In this document: positions 49,288-59,095 of the stretch, piece after piece | How positions within the stretch are numbered: position 1 is the first letter of the stretch | How the letters are laid out: each line of letters begins with the position of its first letter | Source: an uncultured Bradyrhizobium sp. | GTDB taxonomy: Bacteria > Pseudomonadota > Alphaproteobacteria > Rhizobiales > Xanthobacteraceae | Assembly (NCBI RefSeq): GCF_936943645.1 | Contig: NZ_CAKZJO010000057.1 | Location: forward strand, 124,001 to 188,000 | Direction of reading: 5' to 3' | DNA: 64,000 bases | The notes under the pieces: generated by a model | What the model saw: the letters and a program-made list of their open reading frames with translations, nothing else | Database searches by the model: none | Told to the model about the DNA's origin: nothing | Translations under genes and position numbers: made by a program

Positions 49288-50811
49288 ATGGCTATTTCGG
49301 ATCGCGAGGTGGAGGTTCTGATGCAGAAGGCCGCGGACGCTGCTGACTTGGATTTCGGCTCGATCGGCGCCCTTCTCGGCGCCCTGCACGCGCGCAAGAC
49401 GTCAGCGTCGGAGTTGCTCGAACACACCATCTCGCGCATCGAGGCGCTGGACGGCAAGATCAACGCCATCATCGTTCGCGATTTCGATCGCGCCAGAGAT
49501 GCCGCGCGCGCCGCCGATGCTGCGCTTGGCCGAGGCGAGCGGCGGCCGTTGCTTGGCATCCCCGTCACCATGAAAGAACCGTTCAACGTCGCCGGCCTGC
49601 CGACGACATGGGGCTTTCCGCAATTCACGGATTTTCAGCCAACGGAAGACGCTCTCGTCGTCTCGCGGCTGAAAGCTGCGGGCGCCATCATCATCGGCAA
49701 GACCAATATTCCGATCGGCCTCAGGGATTTCCAGAGCTACAACGAGATCTACGGGACGACCAAGAATCCGTGGGATCTCGACCGGTCGCCCGGCGGCTCC
49801 TCGGGCGGATCGGGTGCAGCGCTCGCCGCGGGCTTCGGCCCGCTCTCGATCGGCTCGGATATCGGCGGCTCGATCCGGGTGCCCGCGCATTTCTGCGGCG
49901 TGTTCGGACACAAGCCGAGCCTCGGCCTGGTGCCGCTGCGGGGATACAGCCTGCCGCCGGCACCGCCGGTTCCCGGCCAGGGCGATCTCGCCGTCCTTGG
50001 GCCGATGGCGCGCACCGCCTCGGATCTTGCCTTGTCGCTCGACGTCATCGCCGGCCCCGACGAGCTGAGCGATGGAACCGGCTATCGGCTTGCACTGCCC
50101 GCCTCTCGCCATGCCGATCTCAAGAACTTCAGGATCTTCGTGATCGATACGCACCCCCTGATGCCGACGGGTGACGCCGTGCGTTCTGCCATCGGACGAT
50201 TGGCCGACCGGCTTGGCAGATCGGGCGCCCATGTCGCGCGCGCCAGCGCCTCGCTGCCTGATCTTGCGGACTCCGCGCGGCTCTACATGAGGCTGCTCAA
50301 CGGCGCGCGAAGCCCGCGCCTGACACCGGCCGCACTCGCCGAGGCGCAAGGCCTTGCCGCGGCACTCTCGCCCGACGACCGCAGCCTGCAGGCCGAACGC
50401 GCCCGCGGCTGGGGCATGCTCCATCGTGAATGGCTCGCAGCCGACGCAGCCCGCCTGCAGCTGCAGCAACGCTGGCGGCAATTCTTCCGCGAGTTCGACG
50501 CGGTGATCTATCCCGTCGCCGCCGTGCCGGCCTTTCCGCACGACCATTCCGAGCCGTTCGAGGCGCGGCAGCTCGACATCGACGGCAAGCTCTACAATTA
50601 CTCCGACGCGTGCTTCATCTGGGCAGATCCGGCTTCGACTTGCGGCTTGCCGGCGACGGCCGTTCCGATCGAGCGCGCGCCCACAGGCCTGCCGATCGGC
50701 GTCCAGATCATCGGACCTTATCTGGAGGACCGCACGACCATTACGCTCGCGAGCTTGATCGAACGCGAATTCGGCGGCTTCGTCGCGCCGCCGTCGCTCT
50801 CTGCAATGTAG
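49288..50811 (+). CDS. Amidase (amidase-signature family)
   Basis: Serine amide hydrolase of 507 aa with the Ser-cisSer-Lys triad: Lys in IPVTMKEPFNVAG, cis-Ser and Ser in SPGGSSGGSGAALAAGFGPLSIGSDIGGSIRVPA. Substrate unknown; the family covers amides, nitrile products and urea derivatives. No GatBC-like context, so it is not a Glu-tRNA amidotransferase. The ATG at 49288 has GGAAGG just upstream. Divergent from the MFS gene. Confidence 0.9.
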   Translation: MAISDREVEVLMQKAADAADLDFGSIGALLGALHARKTSASELLEHTISRIEALDGKINAIIVRDFDRARDAARAADAALGRGERRPLLGIPVTMKEPFNVAGLPTTWGFPQFTDFQPTEDALVVSRLKAAGAIIIGKTNIPIGLRDFQSYNEIYGTTKNPWDLDRSPGGSSGGSGAALAAGFGPLSIGSDIGGSIRVPAHFCGVFGHKPSLGLVPLRGYSLPPAPPVPGQGDLAVLGPMARTASDLALSLDVIAGPDELSDGTGYRLALPASRHADLKNFRIFVIDTHPLMPTGDAVRSAIGRLADRLGRSGAHVARASASLPDLADSARLYMRLLNGARSPRLTPAALAEAQGLAAALSPDDRSLQAERARGWGMLHREWLAADAARLQLQQRWRQFFREFDAVIYPVAAVPAFPHDHSEPFEARQLDIDGKLYNYSDACFIWADPASTCGLPATAVPIERAPTGLPIGVQIIGPYLEDRTTITLASLIEREFGGFVAPPSLSAM

Positions 50812-51097
50812 TTTTGTGAGATGGCTGAGGCCGACGGTGCAGTCACGTTTTGCCGGCCGACTGCGCTTCGACGACCCACGCTGCAAACCAGCGACGCAGC
50901 CAAGAGCATCGCCGCCGCTGATTCCCGACATCAGCCGTTATCGGGCCCTAACGATGTCGGCCACGAGAGGCAACTTCGCGCCTGCGACAGGACAATCTTT
51001 CAAGCCTTCAAGGAAATTGGCAAGCGGCGCGGCGAGCCCGCCGAGCGGGACACTCTGCGGCTTGACAGTTGAGGCCACCGCCCTGGCTACAACGGAA

Positions 51098-52126
51098 TTA
51101 TTGGCTTGCCGCCGCAGCGGCGGTCGCCACGTACTTCGTGTAGAATTCGGCGACCCGGCCGCGCCACATCCCGACGAACGCCTCCGACGTCACGTTGTCC
51201 ACCGATTTCCAGGTGCGCTTGAACGCCGGAAGGGCATTGCCCCAGATCGCGCGCTTGCACCAGCGCTCGCCCTTCTCCTTGCCTTCGCTGGTGGCGCACA
51301 TGGATTTCCAGGCGGCGCGAGCGGGCTGGCTGATGTGCTGAGCGGCGCCTTCCCAGCCCTGCTGATGGATCAGGTAGAGATCGCTCATGTCCGGGGTCCG
51401 GTGCGTGATCCACCCGAACTGGACTCCTTCGGTAATGATCTTGTAGGCGGCCGCAACGGCATTGTCCCTGGGATCGCGAATCTGCCCGAAGCCGAACTTC
51501 CCGAACTCATACTGGCTCAGCTGAAACAGGCCGATATACGAGCCGGTGCGCTGATTGGGGTTGAAGCCGGATTCGATCTTGGCAACCGCCATCATGAAAT
51601 TGAAATCGAGACCAAACGCATCGGAAGCGCGCTTGATCTCCTCGGCCGGCGTTCCGACCGGAATGTCCTTGAACGCACGCAGGACGATCTCCGCCGGTTT
51701 CTCGGCGGGCGGCAGTTCGGACCAGACGTAATAGACCAGATAGCGGAAATCCTGCGTCGACGCCGCTTTCGCAGCATCGCTTGGCGCATCGCGTTCTGCC
51801 GGCAGCGGCTGGACGATATCCTGTCCCAACGACGCCAATTTTGGTCCGACGGGTTCATCGACGATGTCAGCTCCGGTGCTCAGCGCCCCGGAACCTGCTG
51901 ACGTCACCGAGCCAGGTTCTGCTCTTTCTGCCCGAAGCGCTGCCGCAAGCCTGGCTGATGCCTCTGCGTACAGGGCAGGCGTCACCATGTTCACAGGAGG
52001 CGCCATGTTCGCTGCCGCTTCCGGCATGACATCCGGCACCGTCGCGGCCAGTCTGTTACCGGCGGCCAGACAAAGCCCAAGGGATGCGATGACAACCAGG
52101 ATGCAGCTAACTTGCAAAGCCTTCAC
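51098..52126 (-). CDS. Lytic transglycosylase-like (SLT) secreted protein
   Basis: A 342-aa exported protein (VSCILVVIASLGLCLAAG signal). After a disordered Ala/Pro-rich region, residues ~160-260 form an SLT-like domain: catalytic-type E185 in VAKIESGFNPN and SYIGLFQLSQYEFGKF. Probably cleaves peptidoglycan glycan strands. The start is GTG at 52126 with a weak ribosome site; no ATG suits. It stands alone between the amidase and tetR; the 286 bp to the amidase stop hold nothing I recognise. Confidence 0.82.
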   Translation of the reverse strand: MKALQVSCILVVIASLGLCLAAGNRLAATVPDVMPEAAANMAPPVNMVTPALYAEASARLAAALRAERAEPGSVTSAGSGALSTGADIVDEPVGPKLASLGQDIVQPLPAERDAPSDAAKAASTQDFRYLVYYVWSELPPAEKPAEIVLRAFKDIPVGTPAEEIKRASDAFGLDFNFMMAVAKIESGFNPNQRTGSYIGLFQLSQYEFGKFGFGQIRDPRDNAVAAAYKIITEGVQFGWITHRTPDMSDLYLIHQQGWEGAAQHISQPARAAWKSMCATSEGKEKGERWCKRAIWGNALPAFKRTWKSVDNVTSEAFVGMWRGRVAEFYTKYVATAAAAASQ

Positions 52127-52370
52127 TGCCGGAAGTCCACGGATGGCTTCTGTATGAAGGCTATGCGCATGTTCCTGCAGCCTAGGTTAGTCCTCCTTCG
52201 TAGAATCGTATGGTTTAAATGTGGTGAACGAAAGCAGACTTTCTGTCTCGCCACACGTCTGCGCTATGGGTGCCGCCGATATCCGATCGAGCCGGCCGCT
52301 CCCGCTGCATCACCGCAAGCCGACGAAGTACACGCCCTGGCTTGAAGCTCGGGCCCCATAGCTCCGCATT

Positions 52371-52973
52371 TTACTTTCGCGCCGACTGCGCCTCGACTGC
52401 CTGCACCGCGACATCAGCGACCTGCCGCAGTGCTTCGCGATCGGCGCCGGAGGACGCCATTACGCCCATGCCGACCGACACCGCCGAAACGTAGCGCGCG
52501 AGTGCGGCGGGGTCTGACGTCGACTTGAGATCGCCTTCGGCCTTGGCGCGAACAAAACGGTCGCGAAGCTGGTCCTCGTTCTGGGCGCGGCGGGCGGCGA
52601 GCTCGAAGGGGACGTTCTCGGAACCGGTGCCGCAGGCGATGCCCCCCTGCACGAGCAGGCAGCCGGGGGGATTTGCGGGATCAGTCTGCTTGTCGGCGAT
52701 GCCCATCAGCATCCGCTCGGCGACGTCGCGGGCGGTGGCAGCGGCAACCACCTCTTCCATCCAGGCGCCGCGCAATTTGGTGTAGCGGTCGAGGGCTGCT
52801 TTCAGCAGGCCTTCCTTGTTGCCGAAGCACGCATAGAGGCTGGGCGGATTGATGCCCATGGCCTCGGTCAGCTGGGCGATAGTGGCGCCCTCATAGCCAT
52901 GGCGCCAAAACACTTCCATCGCCTGGTCCAACGCCATTTCGGCGTCGAATTCGCGGGGGCGTCCCATGCGCAT
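52371..52973 (-). CDS. TetR/AcrR-family regulator of the RND pump
   Basis: Probable repressor of 200 aa. The start GRPREFDAEMALDQAMEVFWRHGYEG leads into the helix-turn-helix ATIAQLTEAMGINPPSLYACFGNKEGLLKAAL at about residues 30-61. The C-terminal part (GCLLVQGGIACG) is of the TetR_C type seen with GRPREFD regulators. GAGGAG 8 nt upstream supports ATG 52973. Divergent from the pump operon with a perfect palindrome between, the classic arrangement for a local efflux repressor. Confidence 0.9.
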   Translation of the reverse strand: MRMGRPREFDAEMALDQAMEVFWRHGYEGATIAQLTEAMGINPPSLYACFGNKEGLLKAALDRYTKLRGAWMEEVVAAATARDVAERMLMGIADKQTDPANPPGCLLVQGGIACGTGSENVPFELAARRAQNEDQLRDRFVRAKAEGDLKSTSDPAALARYVSAVSVGMGVMASSGADREALRQVADVAVQAVEAQSARK

Positions 52974-53140
52974 GTGCCTGTCTCCTCGGAAGCGGCGGGT
53001 GATGTCAGCCTAACGCCGGCCCCTATCTATTTGTTCTAACTTTCTTTTTCTTGTGTCTTCCAATTGTCGCGGTATCGACGTACATTTTTCTTAGCGATTG
53101 GTACATAAGTATCTTGCGCTGCGGTATCCAGCTCCACATC

Positions 53141-53156
53141 TGTAGTGAACACTACA
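53141..53156. promoter_or_regulatory. TetR-type operator before the second RND pump
   Basis: TGTAGTGAACACTACA has perfect 7-bp arms (TGTAGTG/CACTACA) around AA. It lies 16 bp before the adaptor ATG, where bound protein would block transcription or translation start. Confidence 0.75.
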
Positions 53157-53172
53157 TATTTGGAGCGCGCAA

Positions 53173-54414
53173 ATGCCCCCCTCCCAAGAAACACATCCCG
53201 CCGGCCGTTTCCGTCGCCTTCTCGGCGGCGTCGCCATTGTCGGCGCCCTCGCCGCCGCCGGCTCGATCGCAACCGGCCGCTACTTCCATGCCGCCCAGGC
53301 GACGGCAACGGCCGCTGCGGCTGAACAGGCCGTGCCCGTCACCATCGCGCTGGTCGAACCGAAGCAGACCGCGCTGTGGGATGATTTCTCCGGCCGGCTC
53401 GAGGCCATCCAGCGCGTCGAGCTCCGCCCGCGCGTCGCAGGTGCGATCCTGGCGACCAAGTTCACCGAAGGCGCGCTGGTCAAAGCCGGCGACGTCCTGT
53501 TCAAGATCGACCCGGCGCCTTACGCGGCGGAGGTCGACAAGGCCAACGCCCAGCTCGAGGCGGCGAAGGCGCGCGTCGTCTTCACCCAGGGCGAAGTCGA
53601 ACGCGGCGCGCAGCTCGTCGGCAACGCCGTCGTGACCCGTCGCGATTTCGATCAGCGCGAGAATGCCAATCGCGAAGCGATCGCCAATGTGAAGGCCGCC
53701 GAAGCGACGCTTCAGACCGCCAAGCTCAATCTCGACTATACCGAGGTGCGCGCCCCCGTGGACGGTCGCGTCGGCAAGATCGAGGTCACCGTCGGCAATC
53801 TCGTCGCCGCCGGCACCGCCTCCCCGGTGCTGACCTCGCTGGTCTCGGTTAATCCGATCTACGCCTCCTTCGATGCTGACGAAGAAGTCGTGCTGCATGC
53901 GTTGAACGCGATCGCAGACGCCTCCGGCCAGCGCGGCAATCTCGACCAGATCCCGGTCGAGATGGCGACCTCCGGCGGCCTCTCGGCAAAAGGTCACATT
54001 CAGCTCATCGACAACCAGGTCAACGGCCAGAGCGGCACGATCCGTGTCCGCGCCGTGTTCCAGAACGAGGACGGGCGTCTCATCCCCGGCCAGTTCGCGC
54101 GCGTGCGCATGGGTCAGCCGAAGCAGCAGACATTGGTGATGATCGACGAGCGCGCGATCGGCACCGACCAGGACAAGAAGTTCGTGATGACGGTCGGCGA
54201 CGACAGCCGCGCGGTCTATCGGCCGGTCACGCTCGGCGGCGCCGTCGACGGGTTGCGTATCGTCACTGCGGGTCTGAAGCCCGGCGACCGCATCGTCGTG
54301 AACGGCCTGCAGCGTGTGCGTCCCGGCGCCCTCCTCAAGACAGAGGTCGCGGCGATGGGCGCGCGCGGGCAGCAGGCGTCCAACCATAGCAACCAGGATG
54401 TGGTGCAACGCTAG
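53173..54414 (+). CDS. RND efflux periplasmic adaptor (MexE/AcrA-like)
   Basis: Membrane-fusion protein of 413 aa. Its N-terminal anchor is LLGGVAIVGALAAAGSIATG, followed by VELRPRVAGAILATKFTEGALVKAGD (lipoyl half), a helical hairpin and LDYTEVRAPVDGRVGKIEVTVGNLV. The sequence style is MexE-like. It is read away from its tetR regulator and is separated from its pump by an intergenic repeat rather than the tight overlap seen in the other pump operon. Confidence 0.92.
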   Translation: MPPSQETHPAGRFRRLLGGVAIVGALAAAGSIATGRYFHAAQATATAAAAEQAVPVTIALVEPKQTALWDDFSGRLEAIQRVELRPRVAGAILATKFTEGALVKAGDVLFKIDPAPYAAEVDKANAQLEAAKARVVFTQGEVERGAQLVGNAVVTRRDFDQRENANREAIANVKAAEATLQTAKLNLDYTEVRAPVDGRVGKIEVTVGNLVAAGTASPVLTSLVSVNPIYASFDADEEVVLHALNAIADASGQRGNLDQIPVEMATSGGLSAKGHIQLIDNQVNGQSGTIRVRAVFQNEDGRLIPGQFARVRMGQPKQQTLVMIDERAIGTDQDKKFVMTVGDDSRAVYRPVTLGGAVDGLRIVTAGLKPGDRIVVNGLQRVRPGALLKTEVAAMGARGQQASNHSNQDVVQR

Positions 54415-54422
54415 TGCACCTC

Positions 54423-54554
54423 GTCATCCCGGGGGCGCGCGTCGCGCGCCCTACGGTGCGCGAATGCGCGCCTGAGGATCTCGAGTTTACAAGATTTCGA
54501 CCACACCACCTCTGGATTCCGGGTTCGCGCGCGTTGCGCGCGTCCCGGAATGAC
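54423..54554. repeat. Intergenic palindromic repeat, second copy
   Basis: Bounded by GTCATCCCGGG and CCCGGAATGAC, nearly the same inverted ends as the 13146 element, with internal GC-rich hairpins (GGCGCGCG/CGCGCGCC and CGCGCGCGTTGCGCGCG). It fills the gap between adaptor and pump genes. Confidence 0.75.
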
Positions 54555-54601
54555 GGGGGGAGCTGTCGGCGACACGCAGGATATTGCCCAGGGGCAAGAC
54601 C

Positions 54602-57600
54602 ATGAATCTCTCAAAGTTCTTCATCGACCGTCCGATCTTCGCCGGCGTTCTCTCCGTCCTGATCTTCCTCGCCGGGCTGATCTCGCTGTTCGCGATGCCG
54701 ATCTCGGAATATCCCGATGTGGTGCCGCCCTCCGTCGTGGTGCGCGCCACCTATCCCGGCGCCAATCCCAAGGTGATCGCGGAGACCGTCGCGACCCCGA
54801 TCGAGGAACAGATCAACGGTGTCGAAGGCATGCTCTACATGTCGAGCCAGGCCACCACCGACGGCGCCATGACGCTGACGGTGACGTTCCGCCTCGGCAC
54901 CGATCCCGACAAGGCGACGCAGCTGGTGCAGAACCGCGTGCAGCAGGCCGAACCGCGGCTGCCGGCCGTGGTGCGCCAGCTCGGCATCATCACCAAGAAG
55001 TCCTCACCCGACCTCACCATGGTCGTGCATCTGTTGTCGCCCAACGGCCGCTACGACATGACGTATTTGCGCAATTACGCCGTGCTCAACGTCAAGGACC
55101 GCCTGGCGCGGATCGACGGCGTCGGCGACGTCCAGCTCTACGGCGCCGGCGACTATTCGATGCGGGTCTGGGTCGATCCGCAGAAGGCCGCCGAGCACGG
55201 GCTGACCGCGAGCGATATCGTCAAGGCGATCCAGGCGCAGAACGTCGAGGCTGCCGCCGGCGTGGTCGGCTCCTCCCCGAACGTGAGGGGTATCGACCTG
55301 CAGCTCTCGGTCAACGCCGAGGGGCGCCTCGCCAACGAGGAGCAGTTCGGCGACATCGTGGTGAAGACCGGCACCCGCGGCGAAGTGGTGCGGCTGCGCG
55401 ACGTCGCGCGGATCGAGCTCGGGGCGTCCGAATACGGTCTGCGCTCGCTGCTCGACAACAAGCAGGCGGTGGCGATCCCGATCTTCCAGGCCCCCGGCTC
55501 CAACGCGCTGCAGATCTCCGACAACGTCCGCGCCACCATGGCAGAGATCAAGAAGAACATGCCGGAGGGCGTGTCCTACCAGATCGTCTACGACCCCACC
55601 CAGTTCGTGCGCTCCTCGATCGAGGCGGTGATCCACACGTTGCTGGAAGCGATCGCGCTGGTGGTGCTGGTCGTGATCCTGTTTCTGCAGACCTGGCGCG
55701 CCTCGATCATCCCGCTGCTGGCGGTGCCCGTCTCGATCGTCGGCACCTTTGCCGTGATGCACGTGTTCGGCTTCTCGATCAACGCGCTCAGCCTGTTCGG
55801 CCTCGTGCTCGCCATCGGTATCGTGGTCGACGACGCCATCGTCGTGGTCGAGAACGTCGAGCGCAACATCGAGGCCGGGCTGTCGCCGCGCGACGCCACC
55901 TATCAGGCGATGCGCGAGGTCTCCGGACCGATCATCGCGATCGCCATGGTGCTGATCGCGGTGTTCGTGCCGCTCGCCTTCATCTCCGGCCTCACCGGAC
56001 AGTTCTACAAGCAGTTCGCGCTGACGATCGCGATCTCGACCGTGATCTCGGCGGTGAACTCGCTGACCTTGTCGCCGGCGCTCTCCGCCCTGCTGCTCAA
56101 CGGACACCACGAGCCCAAGGACAAGCTGACGATCGTCATGGAGAAGGGTCTCGGCTGGTTCTTCCGCGGCTTCAACAAGGCGTTCACACGCTCCTCGGAG
56201 AACTACAGCGGCACCGTGACCAAGGTGATCTCCGGCAAGGCCGCCGTGATGGGGCTCTATGTCGTGCTGGTCGGCCTCACCGCCTTCCTGTTCCAGCAGG
56301 TGCCTGGTGGATTCGTGCCGGGCCAGGACAAGCAATATCTGGTCGGCTTCGCCCGCCTGCCCGACGGCGCCACGCTCGACCGCACCGAAGAGGTGATCCG
56401 CAAGATGAGCGACATCGCGCTGACGCAGCCCGGTGTCGAGAGCTCGGTGGCCTTCCCCGGCCTGTCGATTTCCGGTTTCACCAACTCGTCCAATGCAGGC
56501 ATCGTGTTCTCCACACTAAAACCGTTCGACGAGCGCAAGGGCGCGGCGCTGAGCGGCAATGCGATCGCGGCCGAGCTGAACAAGAAATATGCCGGCATCC
56601 AGGAAGCCTTCATCGCGATGTTCCCGCCGCCGCCGGTCAACGGTCTCGGCACCATCGGCGGCTTCAAGCTGCAGATCGAGGACCGCGCCGGTCTCGGCTA
56701 TGACGCGCTGAACGAGGCGACGAACGCGTTCATGGCAGCGATGCAGAAGGCGCCGGAGATCGCCGGTGTGTTCTCGAGCTTCCAGGTCAACGTGCCCCAG
56801 CTGTTCGCCGACATCGACCGCACCAAGGCGCTGCAGCTTGGCGTGCCCGTGACGGAGGTGTTCAACACGCTGCAGATCTATCTCGGCTCCTACTACGTCA
56901 ACGACTTCAACAAGTTTGGCCGCACCTATTCGGTCCGCGTCCAGGCCGACGCGCCGTTCCGCGCCCGCGCCGACGACATCAGGCAGTTGAAGGTGCGCTC
57001 GGCCTCAGGCGACATGGTGCCATTGTCGGCGCTGCTCAAGATCCGCCAGAGCGCAGGGCCAGAGCGCGCGATCCGCTACAACGGGTTCCTGTCGTCCGAC
57101 ATCAACGCAGCGGCAGCGCCCGGGTTTTCCTCGGGCCAGGCACAGGAGGCCGCGACGCGAATCGCGGCCGAGGTGCTGCCGCCTGGCTTTGCCTTTGAAT
57201 GGACCGACCTGACCTATCAGGAGTTCATCGCCGGCAATTCCGGCATCTGGGTGTTCCCGCTGGCGATCCTGCTGGTGTTCCTGGTGCTGGCCGCGCTCTA
57301 TGAGAGCCTGACGCTCCCGCTCTCGATCATCATGATCGTGCCGATGGGCCTGTTGGCCGCGATGTTCGGCGTCTGGGTCTCGAACGGCGACAATAACGTC
57401 TTCACCCAGATTGGCCTCATCGTTCTCGTCGGCCTCTCCGCCAAGAACGCGATCCTGATCGTCGAATTCGCGCGCGAGCTCGAATTCGCCGGGCGCACGC
57501 CGATCCGGGCCGCGATCGAGGCGAGCCGCCTGCGGCTACGCCCGATCCTGATGACCTCGATGGCGTTCATCATGGGCGTGCTGCCGCTAGTGCTCTCGAC

Positions 57601-57802
57601 CGGAGCGGGCTCTGAGATGCGGCGCGCGATGGGCGTCGCCGTGTTCTCCGGCATGATCGGCGTCACGGTGTTCGGCCTGTTCCTGACGCCGGTGTTCTAC
57701 GTGCTGCTGCGGACCGTCACCGGCAACAAGCCGCTGGTGCATCACGGCAGCGACATCAGCGCGGCGCCGGTCCAGGGCTCCGTCACCAGTCCCGGGCACT
57801 AG
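54602..57802 (+). CDS. RND multidrug efflux pump (MexF/HAE1-like)
   Basis: Proton-driven exporter of 1066 aa. The start MNLSKFFIDRPIFAGVLSVL, SEYPDVVPPSVVVRATYPG, the TM4 aspartates in LAIGIVVDDAIVVVENVER and the C-terminal RPILMTSMAFIMGVLPLVLS are canonical HAE1 features. Together with the adaptor it would need an outer-membrane channel encoded elsewhere. The ATG at 54602 follows GGGGCAAGACC; the track start is 18 nt early. Its last 4 bp overlap the convergent TauE gene. Confidence 0.93.
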   Translation: MNLSKFFIDRPIFAGVLSVLIFLAGLISLFAMPISEYPDVVPPSVVVRATYPGANPKVIAETVATPIEEQINGVEGMLYMSSQATTDGAMTLTVTFRLGTDPDKATQLVQNRVQQAEPRLPAVVRQLGIITKKSSPDLTMVVHLLSPNGRYDMTYLRNYAVLNVKDRLARIDGVGDVQLYGAGDYSMRVWVDPQKAAEHGLTASDIVKAIQAQNVEAAAGVVGSSPNVRGIDLQLSVNAEGRLANEEQFGDIVVKTGTRGEVVRLRDVARIELGASEYGLRSLLDNKQAVAIPIFQAPGSNALQISDNVRATMAEIKKNMPEGVSYQIVYDPTQFVRSSIEAVIHTLLEAIALVVLVVILFLQTWRASIIPLLAVPVSIVGTFAVMHVFGFSINALSLFGLVLAIGIVVDDAIVVVENVERNIEAGLSPRDATYQAMREVSGPIIAIAMVLIAVFVPLAFISGLTGQFYKQFALTIAISTVISAVNSLTLSPALSALLLNGHHEPKDKLTIVMEKGLGWFFRGFNKAFTRSSENYSGTVTKVISGKAAVMGLYVVLVGLTAFLFQQVPGGFVPGQDKQYLVGFARLPDGATLDRTEEVIRKMSDIALTQPGVESSVAFPGLSISGFTNSSNAGIVFSTLKPFDERKGAALSGNAIAAELNKKYAGIQEAFIAMFPPPPVNGLGTIGGFKLQIEDRAGLGYDALNEATNAFMAAMQKAPEIAGVFSSFQVNVPQLFADIDRTKALQLGVPVTEVFNTLQIYLGSYYVNDFNKFGRTYSVRVQADAPFRARADDIRQLKVRSASGDMVPLSALLKIRQSAGPERAIRYNGFLSSDINAAAAPGFSSGQAQEAATRIAAEVLPPGFAFEWTDLTYQEFIAGNSGIWVFPLAILLVFLVLAALYESLTLPLSIIMIVPMGLLAAMFGVWVSNGDNNVFTQIGLIVLVGLSAKNAILIVEFARELEFAGRTPIRAAIEASRLRLRPILMTSMAFIMGVLPLVLSTGAGSEMRRAMGVAVFSGMIGVTVFGLFLTPVFYVLLRTVTGNKPLVHHGSDISAAPVQGSVTSPGH

Positions 57803-58527
57803 ACGAGGGAAATCCCCGAGATCAACAACAGAACGAGCACGGTCTTGCGAAAGACCGCCTCGTTGACGCGGTGAAAGGCGATCACGCCGAGCGCAGAGCC
57901 GGCGAACAGCGCCGGCAGGCTGACGGCAAGATCGACGAAGACCTTTGACGACAGATCCTGGTGCCCGACCAGCAGCACGATGGCGAACAGCTGCATCGCC
58001 GCGATGAAAGGCTGCACCAGACCGCGCTGCTCGCTCTTGGGCATGCCGCGCATGTCGCACCAGATCGTCGGAACGGCACCCGGCATCGCCGTAAGGCCGC
58101 CGACGAGCCCTCCTCCGAACCCGATCAGCGCGACCCAGTGACGGCCGACGGCTTCGCCGGCGGTCACCAGCGTCGGCCGCAACAGCATGTAGGCAGCATA
58201 TAGCGCCACGACGATGCCGAAGCCGCGCCGCAGCAGATGCGTGTCCGTCGACTGCAGGAGCGAGATCGCGATGGGGACGCCGATCAATCCGCCGACGATC
58301 AGCATCAGACTGCCTTCCCAGCGGATGTTGCGCCGGAGCGCCCACAGATTGGTCGCCTGCACGCCGATGCTGCACGCCATCATCAGCGGCACGGCCTCAA
58401 GCGGCTGGAACACGCGCAGCAGGATCGCACCTGCAACGGCCGAAAACGCAAAGCCGGAGAGTCCCGAGACGAAGGCGCCAGCAAACACGGCAACGCTAAG
58501 CAGAAACAGAGTCGCGACATCAGGCAC
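57799..58527 (-). CDS. TauE/SafE-family sulfite exporter-like permease
   Basis: Membrane protein of 242 aa with about eight helices, exporting sulfite or sulfonate-type anions in the family. FVSGLSGFAFSAVAGAILL near the N-terminus and GFGGGLVGGLTAMPGAVPTIW in the middle are the two TauE repeat signatures. I use the GTG at 58527, which has GGAGG 7 nt upstream, over the track TTG at 58545. Two small genes lie directly upstream in the same direction. Confidence 0.87.
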   Translation of the reverse strand: MPDVATLFLLSVAVFAGAFVSGLSGFAFSAVAGAILLRVFQPLEAVPLMMACSIGVQATNLWALRRNIRWEGSLMLIVGGLIGVPIAISLLQSTDTHLLRRGFGIVVALYAAYMLLRPTLVTAGEAVGRHWVALIGFGGGLVGGLTAMPGAVPTIWCDMRGMPKSEQRGLVQPFIAAMQLFAIVLLVGHQDLSSKVFVDLAVSLPALFAGSALGVIAFHRVNEAVFRKTVLVLLLISGISLV

Positions 58528-58541
58528 GGACCGACCTCCGG

Positions 58542-58775
58542 TCAATCGTAGGGAATCTGCGGAACATCGACATTGACGCCCTCGGGGCAGACGGCCGCCT
58601 CGCTCGGCAACGACACGTGCATCGCGTGGGCGTGGGACCGCTCCAGGATCGCGAGGCCAACCAGTTGAAGAATGACGAGCGAGACCGTCAGCACGACTGC
58701 AACGACGTTGAAATTACGCGCGCTCGAACGCCGGTTGGCCGGGAGCGTGCTCGCGCGTATCAGATCCGTGGGCAT
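58542..58775 (-). CDS. Small single-pass membrane protein, hypothetical
   Basis: A 77-aa protein, not recognised. A basic N-terminus is followed by one membrane helix (VVAVVLTVSLVILQLVGLAIL) and a short outer tail with one cysteine. It ends 14 bp before the TauE start, so it is likely co-transcribed. Its first 62 bp overlap the end of the next small gene in another frame. Confidence 0.6.
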   Translation of the reverse strand: MPTDLIRASTLPANRRSSARNFNVVAVVLTVSLVILQLVGLAILERSHAHAMHVSLPSEAAVCPEGVNVDVPQIPYD

Positions 58776-58950
58776 GTCTCGAAATATCCTCTTCCTTGCT
58801 GACCGAAATGATCTCGTTCAACGGCAATGTTTCGTCCGGCCGGGCCAGCAAATGGTGATAGCGCCGCAATGCGCGCTGCGCCTCGATCCTGCGCTGCTCG
58901 TGAAACACGGCGCCGACGCGGGCGACGATGTCGCGGAACTTGTCGGCCAT
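58714..58950 (-). CDS. Small charged protein, hypothetical
   Basis: A 78-aa protein, not recognised. Basic helical N-terminus (DKFRDIVARVGAVFHEQRRIEAQRALRRYHHLL) and an acidic middle (LNEIISVSKEEDISRHAHG). No membrane segment. I favour ATG 58950 over 58971. It overlaps the 77-aa gene by 62 bp in a different frame; both have natural-looking composition, so real overlap is possible, but one may be spurious at its end. Confidence 0.5.
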   Translation of the reverse strand: MADKFRDIVARVGAVFHEQRRIEAQRALRRYHHLLARPDETLPLNEIISVSKEEDISRHAHGSDTREHAPGQPAFERA

Positions 58951-59095
58951 GGTAAGCGATGTCCTTCGCATGACGATCTCCTCTCAACCTGCACGAGAGA
59001 ATGATGAGGTTCACTCCGGACCGCTGTGAGTTGCTTCACAGAGGACATCGAGACGTCGAACAAGAAATCGTGTGACGAGTCACTAAACGAGAACG

